From Streptomyces smyrnaeus (GTDB lineage Bacteria > Actinomycetota > Actinomycetes > Streptomycetales > Streptomycetaceae), in contig NZ_JAFFZM010000004.1 in NCBI RefSeq assembly GCF_017676345.1, positions 62,001-126,000 of the forward strand: a DNA stretch of 64,000 nucleotides, in the 5' to 3' direction. Below, one piece after another: positions 34,365 to 42,425 of the stretch (position 1 is its first letter; each line of letters starts with the position of its first letter). The notes below the pieces were generated by a model, which saw only the letters and a program-made list of their open reading frames with translations, was not told where the DNA came from and did not search any database. The translations under genes and the position numbers were made by a program.

Positions 34365-35714
34365 TCAAGCCGCCGCCGTCCGCGGCACCGGCCGCATCGG
34401 CAGCCGGTCCGGGTGTGCCACGGCCGACGCCACCTCCCGCACGGAGTGGCCCGGCAGCGGCTCCAGCCGCCACCGGGCCAGCACGGTGGCCAGCGTGATG
34501 ACGATCTCCGTCCAGGCGAAGCCGTCCCCGATGCACTTGCGGTTGCCCGAGCCGAACGGGATGTAGCTCTCACGGGGCCGGTCCTGACTGCGCTCCGGCA
34601 GCCAGCGGTCCGGATCGAAGCGCTCCGGGGCCTCGTAGAGCCGGGGATCCCGGTGCAGCGCGTAGAGGCTGAACGCGATCTCGGTGCCGACCGGCAGTTC
34701 GGTGCCGCCGAGTTCGACCGGGGTGGCCACCCGGCGCATCAGCAGCGGGACCGAGTGCATGCGGGAGACCTCGCGTACCACGCGGTCGGTGTACTTCAGT
34801 TTGGGCACGTCCTCGAAACTGATGGGACGGTCCCCGACGACGGACCGGATCTCGTCGAGCAGACGGTGCTCGACCTCGGGGTGGGCGGCCAGTTCGTGGA
34901 AGGTCCAGGAGAGGGTCGAGGCGGTGGTCTCCGTGCCGGCGAACAGAATGGCGACCAACTCGTCGCGCACCTCGCGGTCGGTGAGGGCTTCGCCCGTGTC
35001 GCTGTCGCGCGCGGCGAGCAGGAGCGAGAGCAGGTCGTTGACCTCGGAGTCGTCGTGCTCCCGGTACGCCGCGATGACATCGTCGATGACCTTGCGCAGA
35101 CGGACGGCCGCCTGGTCGAACTTCCGGTTGGCCGGGATCGGCAGCCGGTCCAGCAGCTTCGGCGTCACCGTGCGGAACATCGCGGTCTTCAACAGGACCG
35201 GAACATCCCTGAGTACAGCCTCCACTGCGGGGCGGCTGATGTCCGTCGAGAACATGGTTGCGGCCAGGGTACTGACCGAGAACCTGGCCAGTTCCTCGTC
35301 GAGAGGGATGCTCCGGCCCGGGGTCCAGGCGTCGGCCATGGCCCTGGCTCGGTCGGCCATCACGCGCGCGTATTCGGCGATCCGCTCCCGGTGGAAAGCC
35401 GGCTGCATCAGCCGACGGTGCGGCCGGTGGATGTGCGCGGGGGCGGTTGGCAGCGAGTCTCCGATCAGAATGCGGGCCCGAGTGAAGAACCTGCCCTTCT
35501 CCATGTGCCGGGACTTGGTGACGAGCAGGTCGTGGGTGAGGTCGGCATTGGTGACGAAGTAGACCGGGAGGGTGCCGAGGTCCACCCTCACCAGGTCTCC
35601 GGTGGACGGCAGGGATTGCACGAAGTCGAGAGGTCGGTGCAGAAGGGGGATCGCATGGCCGACCAGGGGCAGCCTGCCGGGGGCCCGGGGTATTGCGCGC
35701 AACGCTGTGGTCAC
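34365..35714 (-). CDS. Cytochrome P450, pentalenene-oxygenase-like
   Basis: P450 of 449 residues. Landmarks: I-helix FAGTETTAS, ExxR EVSR, PERF region DPDRWLPER and heme motif FGSGNRKCIG. The N-terminus IPRAPGRLPLVGHAIPLL with GDLVRVDLG strongly resembles PtlI-type terpene oxygenases (CYP183). A GTG start follows GAGGAG. It lies 38 bp after the terpene synthase on the same strand, so it most likely oxidises that synthase's hydrocarbon product, possibly in several steps at one carbon. Confidence 0.9.
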   Translation of the reverse strand: MTTALRAIPRAPGRLPLVGHAIPLLHRPLDFVQSLPSTGDLVRVDLGTLPVYFVTNADLTHDLLVTKSRHMEKGRFFTRARILIGDSLPTAPAHIHRPHRRLMQPAFHRERIAEYARVMADRARAMADAWTPGRSIPLDEELARFSVSTLAATMFSTDISRPAVEAVLRDVPVLLKTAMFRTVTPKLLDRLPIPANRKFDQAAVRLRKVIDDVIAAYREHDDSEVNDLLSLLLAARDSDTGEALTDREVRDELVAILFAGTETTASTLSWTFHELAAHPEVEHRLLDEIRSVVGDRPISFEDVPKLKYTDRVVREVSRMHSVPLLMRRVATPVELGGTELPVGTEIAFSLYALHRDPRLYEAPERFDPDRWLPERSQDRPRESYIPFGSGNRKCIGDGFAWTEIVITLATVLARWRLEPLPGHSVREVASAVAHPDRLPMRPVPRTAAA

Positions 35715-35752
35715 AGGGAGCTCCTCTTCACAACCTTCATGACTGCCGTTGC

Positions 35753-36928
35753 TCAGGCACAGGAACGGCGTCGGTGTCCGGCCGTCGCTACACGGCCCGA
35801 GCGGGGAAGGTGAGGAACCCCGACCGCCTGATCGCCGACCCGGAGCTCACCGCGTTGCGGGACACCGGGGGTCGGTTCGTCGGGGACGACGTCCCACCAC
35901 CAGGCGATGGCCGGGATGTCCAGCGGCTCGGCGCTGTCGTCGGTGGGGGTGTCCCGGAACGTGGTGGGCAGCTCGGCCGGGTCGTCGGGGGTGGTGTACC
36001 GGCGCGAGGAGATGCCCCAGTCCTGTGCGGCGCGGATGAAGGAGCTGAGGCTTTCCAGATATCGGCGCAGCTGAGGGCTGCCGGAGGCGGCGAGGTGGTC
36101 GCGGGCCCGCAGGAAGAGGCACATCACCCGGTCGCGCTGGGCGACAGCTGTGTCGAGGGCCTCGGCAGGCGAGAGCCCGTGGTGGTGTTCCAGAACGCGC
36201 AGCACGTTGAGGTAGTACTGCTGCCCCCGGGATTCCTTGTGATGGGAGAAGAGGTCGTTGTCCCACGTGATGATGAAGTAGGCCATCTCGGCGGCAGCAC
36301 GCACGGCCGTGCTGTCCCGTTCCTGCGGCTGGAGTTCGTAGCCGTAGCCCATCTCCAGCAGCGGCATGACGACGGACGTGGCCCCGTCGTACAGGCGCAT
36401 CAGGGTGTAGTCGTTGAGGTCGGGGACCGTGCCCTTGCTGCGGTGCGACGCCTCCCAGGCCACCGACAGGAAGTACTCCCGCAGGGCGTCCACCCAGCGG
36501 GCGACCTGCCCCGGTGTCGCATGCTGGTCCATCCGGCGCCGCAGGTCCCGTAGCCCCGCGGCCAGGGAGTCCCCGGTGAGCATGGCTGCTTCCGGGTTCT
36601 GGGCTATGCGCAGCAGCCGGGACAGTTCGGGGATCAGCTCCTTGGGATCGGTGCCGAGTTCGCCCTCCTCGCAGTGGCCGTCGTCGACGCCGAAGAGCCA
36701 CAGGATGAAGTCGCCGAGGAGCGAGACGACCTCCTCGTTGCCCTCCGGAAGGATGCGGGCGGCGAAGGTGCCGATGTCCTGACCGATCAGTTTCTCGCGG
36801 AGTTCACGCGAGCCGATGCCGAAGTTGTGTGCCCAGGCCGTGGTCTGTTGGTTGATCAGCTCGTGCCGGGAATGTATCGCGGAAGAAATCGGAGAATAGA
36901 CGGGCGGGACCAGCACCCCGTGCTCCAC
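35753..36928 (-). CDS. Class I terpene synthase (sesquiterpene type)
   Basis: Terpene cyclase of 391 residues. Metal motifs: D82-D-G-H-C-E87 (DDxxxE) and NSE N224-D-L-F-S-H-H-K-E232. The effector arginine is in LMRLYDG (Arg178), and the C-terminal RY pair is in SSRRYTTP. These spacings match bacterial sesquiterpene synthases. A 30-residue basic C-terminal tail is longer than usual and may be a late frame read-through. GTG start behind GAGG. Product cannot be predicted by eye. Forms an operon with the P450 that follows. Confidence 0.93.
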   Translation of the reverse strand: MEHGVLVPPVYSPISSAIHSRHELINQQTTAWAHNFGIGSRELREKLIGQDIGTFAARILPEGNEEVVSLLGDFILWLFGVDDGHCEEGELGTDPKELIPELSRLLRIAQNPEAAMLTGDSLAAGLRDLRRRMDQHATPGQVARWVDALREYFLSVAWEASHRSKGTVPDLNDYTLMRLYDGATSVVMPLLEMGYGYELQPQERDSTAVRAAAEMAYFIITWDNDLFSHHKESRGQQYYLNVLRVLEHHHGLSPAEALDTAVAQRDRVMCLFLRARDHLAASGSPQLRRYLESLSSFIRAAQDWGISSRRYTTPDDPAELPTTFRDTPTDDSAEPLDIPAIAWWWDVVPDEPTPGVPQRGELRVGDQAVGVPHLPRSGRVATAGHRRRSCA

Positions 36929-37292
36929 TATCGATCACCTCAGTTGTCCTGCGGCTGTGCCGCTTTGGTGCCCGAACACTCAAGAAGGCCTGTCGACGGC
37001 GCGCCGTTGTCCGGTCGCGGCGCCGCGTTCACGACCAGCTCTCATGCCACGGCCCGCCCGGTGGGGCGGGCCGGTGGACGGCAGGGAGTGGTTGAACGCT
37101 GTGTGACCCTCCACGGCTCATATGTGTCCACAGCATCAGAAGGCTATTCGCGCCACAGCGTTCCCTGTTCCACCCGTGCGGCATATTCCTCGTGCAAGAT
37201 GTGGCAATCCCGGCCGAAACCGGGACCTTTTCTCCATAGCCATACCAAGCGGTACGGCACGGCCCGGGCAGCCCGCAGCGTCCGGCACCCTC
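36929..37292. other. Intergenic region upstream of the terpene operon
   Basis: These 364 bp hold the terpene synthase promoter and the region downstream of the conservon 2 P450. I see no gene, repeat or confident promoter elements. Confidence 0.4.
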
Positions 37293-38828
37293 TCACCGAC
37301 GAATCCGCAACCGATGTTTCATGGCCGCCCACCTGGAGTCGCGATCCAGGCGCGGAGTTGAGACGCGCTGCGGAACCACCCCGGTCTCCCGGGATGGTGC
37401 CTCCGGGAGCGGCTCGGCCTCCGGCAGCGGCAGTGGCTGCCTTGCCGAGGAGCCGGGCTCACCCGTACTCCGCCGCCCCACCCGGCGGGGCGGGGTGAAC
37501 GTCGTGGGCAGGGACACCAGCCGCCGGGACATCAAAGCGTTGTCCCGGCGCAGGTCGGCTTCCGGGATGGCCAGTCGCAGGTCCGGCAGCCGGGACAGCA
37601 GTGTGTCGATCCCGGTGTCCGCGATGGCCCGGCCGAGGTCCCGGCCCGGACACTCGTGCGGCCCGGCGTTGAAGGCCAGATGGGAGCGGTTGCCGTGCAG
37701 AGGGACCGAGAGATTGGGTCGTACGGCCGGGTCGACGTTCCCCGCGGCGAGCCCGAGCACCAACATGTCGCCGGCCTTGATCTGCTGCCCGGCGAGCTGG
37801 GTGTCCCCCGTTGCCCAGCGGCCGATGGTCGTCGTCTGCGGAGGCTCGTCCCACAGCACCTGTTCCAGCGCGTCGGGCAGGGTCGTGTGTCCACCGGCAA
37901 GGGTCGCCCGGAACCGGCGGTCGGTGAGCAGCATCCGCAGCGTGTTGGAGATCAGGTTGACCGTGGGCTCGTTGGCCGCGACCAGCGTCAACCGCAAGTG
38001 CTCCCGCACTTCGTCGTCGGTCAGCCGGGCCGGGTGCTCGATCAGTTTGGAGCCGACGTCGTGCCCGGGAAACGCCCGCTTGCGCTCCACCAGCCGCTGC
38101 AGGGTCTCGGTGATGAAGTTGTTGCTCTCGACGGCGGTCTCGGTGCCCTGGATCATGTCCTTGGCGGCCTCGACCAGCTTGGGCCCGTACTCCTCCTCCA
38201 TGCCGAACAGCTGGGTGATGACGCGCAGGGGAAGCTGGTCGGCGAACTGCTTGACCAGATCGGCCTGTCCGGCGTCCTGGAACCCGTCGATGAGCTGGTG
38301 CGTGAAGCGGATGACGTAGCGCCGGATGCCGCGCGACTCGAACCGGGACAGGCTGTCGGTGAGGGCCTGACGCAGCCGCCGATGCTCCGTGCCGTCCACG
38401 AACACGCACAGCGGCTGCCACATGGTCAGCGGCGCCAGCGGATGGTCCGGCCCGATCCGGCCCTCCCGCATGGCGTGCCAGTGGCGCGAGTCCCGGGAGA
38501 ACAGCGAGGGCGTGCGTGCCACCTCCAGGTTCTCCCGATGGCCGAGCACCAGCCAGGCCTGTACATCACCCGGCAGCAGCACAGGGGCCACCGGCCCGTG
38601 CTCCGCCCGCAGTTTCTCGTACAAGGCCATCGGGTCCGCGTCGGCCTCCGGGCCGAAGAGGGAGCGCAGACCGATCGTGCCGCTTCCCGCACCCCCCGCG
38701 TGCGCGGGGCAGCCCGGCGGCGGGGAGGGGGCAGCGGCGGCGGGGATCCCGTCGCCGGGCTCCGGATGCGGGGACGGCACGTCCGGCTCTCCGGGCTGGT
38801 ACAGCGGATCGGGGGGTTGCGGGGTCAC
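37293..38828 (-). CDS. Conservon P450, CYP157-like, without ExxR
   Basis: P450 of 511 residues, longer than the one in conservon 1 because of a Pro-rich N-terminus (about 55 residues) and a 90-residue basic C-terminal tail. The heme motif is FNAGPHECPG. The K-helix reads EQVLW (322-326) in place of ExxR, the CYP157 hallmark. I-helix VAANEPTVN lacks the usual AGxxT. GTG start in a GTGA overlap with cvnD. It ends the leftward conservon 2 operon and lies next to the terpene synthase operon on the same strand, 364 bp away. Confidence 0.9.
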   Translation of the reverse strand: MTPQPPDPLYQPGEPDVPSPHPEPGDGIPAAAAPSPPPGCPAHAGGAGSGTIGLRSLFGPEADADPMALYEKLRAEHGPVAPVLLPGDVQAWLVLGHRENLEVARTPSLFSRDSRHWHAMREGRIGPDHPLAPLTMWQPLCVFVDGTEHRRLRQALTDSLSRFESRGIRRYVIRFTHQLIDGFQDAGQADLVKQFADQLPLRVITQLFGMEEEYGPKLVEAAKDMIQGTETAVESNNFITETLQRLVERKRAFPGHDVGSKLIEHPARLTDDEVREHLRLTLVAANEPTVNLISNTLRMLLTDRRFRATLAGGHTTLPDALEQVLWDEPPQTTTIGRWATGDTQLAGQQIKAGDMLVLGLAAGNVDPAVRPNLSVPLHGNRSHLAFNAGPHECPGRDLGRAIADTGIDTLLSRLPDLRLAIPEADLRRDNALMSRRLVSLPTTFTPPRRVGRRSTGEPGSSARQPLPLPEAEPLPEAPSRETGVVPQRVSTPRLDRDSRWAAMKHRLRIRR

Positions 38829-39445
38829 GTCGCCTCCGAAGTCATGGCGAGGGAATACAGGTACCGCATCAGCGCCAGCAGAACGCCCTTGCTGGACTCC
38901 CGGCTCCGGGCGTCACACACCAGGAGCGGCACGTCGTCGGTCAGGTCCAACGCCTCGCGCAGCTCCTCGTCGGAGTAGGACGGCGCCTCGTCGAACGCGT
39001 TGACCGCCACCACGAAAGGCGTCTGCGACTCCTCCAGCCGGCCGAGTACGTCGAAGCTCGCCTCCAACCGGCGGGTGTCGACGAGCACCACCGCGCCCAA
39101 CGCGCCCTCGAACAGGCCGTTCCACAGGAACCAGAAGCGCTGCTGCCCGGGGGTGCCGAAGACGTAGAGGACCAGCTCGTCGTCGATGCTGATGCGGCCG
39201 AAGTCCATGGCCACGGTCGTCATGCTCTTGCGCTCGATGCCTTCGAGGTCGTCGACGCTGACACTGGCCTGCGTCATCGTCTCCTCGGTCGTCAGCGGGC
39301 GTATCTCGCTCACCGAGCGGACCAGGGTCGTCTTGCCGACGCCGAAACCGCCCACAATGACGATCTTGACCGCGGAGGTGGCCGACGACGGCAGCGTGTC
39401 TTCGCTCCGAGGTCCCGCCACCGTCTCAAAGGTTCTGGAGACCAT
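38825..39445 (-). CDS. cvnD: Small Ras-like GTPase (CvnD, second copy)
   Basis: GTPase of 206 residues, the same length as the first copy. P-loop GGFGVGKTT, switch II VFGTPGQQRFWFLW, then VDTRRLEASF and VNAFDEAPSY. It overlaps the DUF742 gene by 20 bp and the P450 gene by GTGA, exactly as in conservon 1. Confidence 0.92.
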   Translation of the reverse strand: MVSRTFETVAGPRSEDTLPSSATSAVKIVIVGGFGVGKTTLVRSVSEIRPLTTEETMTQASVSVDDLEGIERKSMTTVAMDFGRISIDDELVLYVFGTPGQQRFWFLWNGLFEGALGAVVLVDTRRLEASFDVLGRLEESQTPFVVAVNAFDEAPSYSDEELREALDLTDDVPLLVCDARSRESSKGVLLALMRYLYSLAMTSEAT

Positions 39446-39773
39446 GGATCACCGCCTTGATGATGTCGATGTCGGGAAGGGACGGGGCGGGTGCCCTGGC
39501 TTCCACGCGTTCTTCGGCCAAGAGATCAGCGAGCAGCACGGTGACGATGCTCACCGGCAGTTTCAGATGCGCCGAGATCTCCACGACGGACAGCGGGGAC
39601 TCGCACACCCGCAGGATGGACTCGTGCTCCGGCTGCATGCCGATCTGAGGTGCGCTGCGGGCGACGATCAACGTGACCAGATCGAGTCCGGCCTCCTCGG
39701 GCCCGCTGCGCCCGCCCGTAAGGATGTACAGCCGCTCCGGGGTGCCCTCGTCCCACTCGTCATCCGGCGTCAT
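39426..39773 (-). CDS. cvnC: DUF742 protein (CvnC, second copy)
   Basis: DUF742 protein of 115 residues: ERLYILTGGRSG, LVTLIVARS, then the helix-turn-helix-like PLSVVEISAHLKLPVSIVTVLLADL. The ATG overlaps the roadblock gene stop (ATGA). Its C-terminal 20 bp overlap the GTPase gene. Confidence 0.92.
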   Translation of the reverse strand: MTPDDEWDEGTPERLYILTGGRSGPEEAGLDLVTLIVARSAPQIGMQPEHESILRVCESPLSVVEISAHLKLPVSIVTVLLADLLAEERVEARAPAPSLPDIDIIKAVIHGLQNL

Positions 39774-40174
39774 CGCGCCAACCGGTCGCCGCGTGGCGGG
39801 CTCGTGAGGTGGGCGCCGATACGGGTGACGAGGTCCCGCATGTGCTGCCCCACCAGGCCCATGTCGACCCCTTCGTCGACCAGCACGACCAGGTGGGCCC
39901 CCTCGCCCGCCGCCATCAGGTGCAGAAAGCCGCCGTCCACCTCGATGACGACCATCCGCATCCGGCCACTGCTGTGCGGGAACTCCTCGGCAGCCGCCCT
40001 GGCCAGGGACTGGAGACCCGCCCCGATCGCCGCCAACCGGTCGGAGGTGTCTATTTCCGCGGGGCACTGGGCCATGCACAAACCGTCCGACGACAGAAGG
40101 ACGACATGGCGAGTCTGCGGGACGCTCTCCGCCAAGTCCTTGAGCATCCAGTCCATGTCGGGCTGCCGAACCAT
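39770..40174 (-). CDS. cvnB: Roadblock/LC7 protein (CvnB, second copy)
   Basis: Roadblock protein of 134 residues, identical in length to the first copy: DMDWMLKDLAESVPQTRHVVLLSSDGL, GLQSLARAAAEEF and IEVDGGFLHLMAAGEGAHLVVLV. It follows cvnA by three bases. Likely regulator of the adjacent GTPase. Confidence 0.92.
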   Translation of the reverse strand: MVRQPDMDWMLKDLAESVPQTRHVVLLSSDGLCMAQCPAEIDTSDRLAAIGAGLQSLARAAAEEFPHSSGRMRMVVIEVDGGFLHLMAAGEGAHLVVLVDEGVDMGLVGQHMRDLVTRIGAHLTSPPRGDRLAR

Positions 40175-40177
40175 CGC

Positions 40178-41713
40178 TTACTCACCTTCATTCGACGACT
40201 TGTCGCTGTGTCCCTGGGCGGCAGCCGTTGCCGATCGCTTGCCGGACAGGCCTTCCTGGAAGGCGCCCATCCACATCCCGGGCGCGGGATTCTCCGGCTC
40301 CGCGGCGTCCCGCTCGGCCTGCTCCGGGGCGGAAGCGCCGCTCACCGGGCGGGCGCCGGCCCGACCGCGGCGGCTGCGGCGCTGCGGCAATCCGCTGGCC
40401 GTGCGCTCGACGACCTCCGGCGTCTCCTCGTCCATCGGCTCCTGCTCCCCGCGGCCGGAGGCCGACGGCACGCGCTTCGTGGCCGCCGGCGCCGAAGGGG
40501 CGGATCGACCCGAAGGACGCTGCCCGGATGCGGCACCGATGCCGTGGGCACGCCCGCTCGCGGGCGCTGTCGTGATCAGTTCGTGCGGGACGACGAGGAC
40601 CGCGCGTACGCCCCCGTAGGCGGACGGCGCCAGCGAGACCTGGAAGTCGTACTCCTGGGCCAGCCGCCCCACCACCGTCAGACCGAGGCGCGGAGCCTCG
40701 CCGAGGTCGTCCAGGTCGATGCCCTCACGGGCGGTCTCGAGCATGTGCTCGGCCCGGGCCCGCGCCTCCTCGCTCAGCCCGAAGCCGCCGTCCTCGATCT
40801 CCACGGCGATACCCGCGTGCACTTCGCTCGCCGTCAGATGGACCCGGGTCTGCGGCGGCGAGTAGGAGGTGGCGTTGTCCAGCAGTTCCGCGAGTGCGTG
40901 GATCAACGGCTCCACGGCGCGGCCGACGACGGCCACCTCGGCGACCGAGTGCAGGGAGACCCGCTGGTAGTCGGCGATGCGCGACATGGCGCCGCGCAGC
41001 ACGCTGTAGATCGGGACGGCCTGGCTCCACTGCCGACCGGGCCGGGCACCGCCGAGCACCGCGATGGTGTCGGCGAGTCGGCTGATCAGGGCGTTGGAGT
41101 GGTCCAGGCGCAGCAGGTCCGCGAAGAACTCCCCGCTTCCGCCGTGCCGCTCCTCCATCTCCCGCAGGTCGGTGGCCTGGCGGTGCACGATGGCCTGGAC
41201 GCGGCGGGCGATGTTGACGACACCGCGTTGCGCGGAGTCGCGGAGGGACTCCTCGGCCCGCACCGCCTCGACGACGGAGCGCAGCAGCTCATGGTGGGCC
41301 GCCTCGAACTCGGCCCCGAGACCGGAGGCCGGTCCGGTGGACGCCAGGGAACTGACGACGTTCTCCGCGAACTCGCCTCTGCGCAGCCGCTCCACCGCCT
41401 CCGGCAGCCGCTCCTTGGCCAACTGCACGGTCGCGGCCTCCTGCTGGCGCAGATGGCGCTGAAGTGTCTCCTGGTGCTCCGCGTACTGGGCCCGCAATAT
41501 CGCCAGCGCCCGGCTCCGACGGAGGAGTTCTCCCGCGGTGAGAGCCACCGCGGCGGTGCCCACGACTCCGCACCCGATGACCGCCGCGCGTGCCTGATCG
41601 GGCACCTGGATCGCCGCGACGGTCGTGGCGACGGCCATGGCGAGTGTGGGCAGCCACCAGATCCACATCGGGGCGGACCGTTGACCTCCGGGCGACGATC
41701 CCGTGCGCATCAT
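40178..41713 (-). CDS. cvnA: Conservon sensor-kinase-like protein (CvnA, second copy)
   Basis: Membrane-anchored kinase-like protein of 511 residues. Two N-terminal membrane helices (WIWWLPTLAMAVATTVAAI and AAVIGCGVVGTAAVALTAG) precede a coiled-coil-like region rich in Arg/Gln/Glu, then an HATPase domain with N-box HALAELLDNATSYSPP and EIEDGGFGL. The tail is charged and Pro/Ser-rich. The ATG doublet at 41713/41710 has GAGGA six bases upstream; codons further up have no ribosome site. It heads the leftward operon cvnA-B-C-D-P450. Confidence 0.9.
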   Translation of the reverse strand: MMRTGSSPGGQRSAPMWIWWLPTLAMAVATTVAAIQVPDQARAAVIGCGVVGTAAVALTAGELLRRSRALAILRAQYAEHQETLQRHLRQQEAATVQLAKERLPEAVERLRRGEFAENVVSSLASTGPASGLGAEFEAAHHELLRSVVEAVRAEESLRDSAQRGVVNIARRVQAIVHRQATDLREMEERHGGSGEFFADLLRLDHSNALISRLADTIAVLGGARPGRQWSQAVPIYSVLRGAMSRIADYQRVSLHSVAEVAVVGRAVEPLIHALAELLDNATSYSPPQTRVHLTASEVHAGIAVEIEDGGFGLSEEARARAEHMLETAREGIDLDDLGEAPRLGLTVVGRLAQEYDFQVSLAPSAYGGVRAVLVVPHELITTAPASGRAHGIGAASGQRPSGRSAPSAPAATKRVPSASGRGEQEPMDEETPEVVERTASGLPQRRSRRGRAGARPVSGASAPEQAERDAAEPENPAPGMWMGAFQEGLSGKRSATAAAQGHSDKSSNEGE

Positions 41714-42425
41714 CAGCGTCCTCAAATCGTTCGACAGACTGAGCAAAGAGGCGATGGGGGGAGCATCGAGTCCACCTCCGGCCCTCCGCACGGCTCCCCC
41801 GACGTTCGGGGAACCGCAACAGGACAAGACGTGGCCGGGGAACTCGGTGAGACTCCGTCATGCCGAGGCTGATGCAGCATAACCAGAAACGATCAACGCC
41901 GAACAAGCGAGGCACCGTTCGGCCGGTCGAGCCCCTTCGCGGACCGCGCCGCCAGGAGATCGTCGGCCCACCACGGCGCGGAGGACGGGGGGCCGATCAC
42001 ACGGCGCCCTCCCGGCAGGGCCCGCCGCTACGCCGAGGGGCAGCGCGTCCGCAACTCGGGGACGGCGGCGGCACGCGTGCGCCTCATCCGTCGCGGCGTC
42101 CGAGGAACACGGAACAGCGTGTGTACCTGCGCCGGTTGAGGCTGTGTGCCGGATGCAAGGGCGTCGTGTCGTTCGAGGCGTCGTCTTGTCCGCCGGGACG
42201 CGCCTCGGTCCCGATAGTGATCGATGATCCGATACGATCCTCCTCATGCCCTACATGTTCGTCCGTCTCCGGACTGACTGAGCCGGTTGCCGCCGCAGTC
42301 GCTCAGCGGCGGGCGCCGGTGAGCGACCCGCAGAAGGCCGTCGCGTCCCGTAGCACGCCAACTGGGGGTGTCACTCGGCCCTGTTCGTCGGCGCTGTCCT
42401 CCCGTCGAGCGGTTCAGGTGGAGCG
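41714..42425. other. 712-bp intergenic region between conservon 2 and the LAL regulator
   Basis: Contains the promoter of conservon 2. An 11-codon frame (MPYMFVRLRTD) at 42246 follows TCCTCC and is too short to call. GATC-GAT-GATC near 42220 is a small palindrome. Nothing else supportable was found. Confidence 0.4.

Noticed and set aside
42246..42281. An 11-codon frame MPYMFVRLRTD behind TCCTCC
   Set aside because: Too short, and no following modifying enzyme or terminator suggests a peptide gene or leader.
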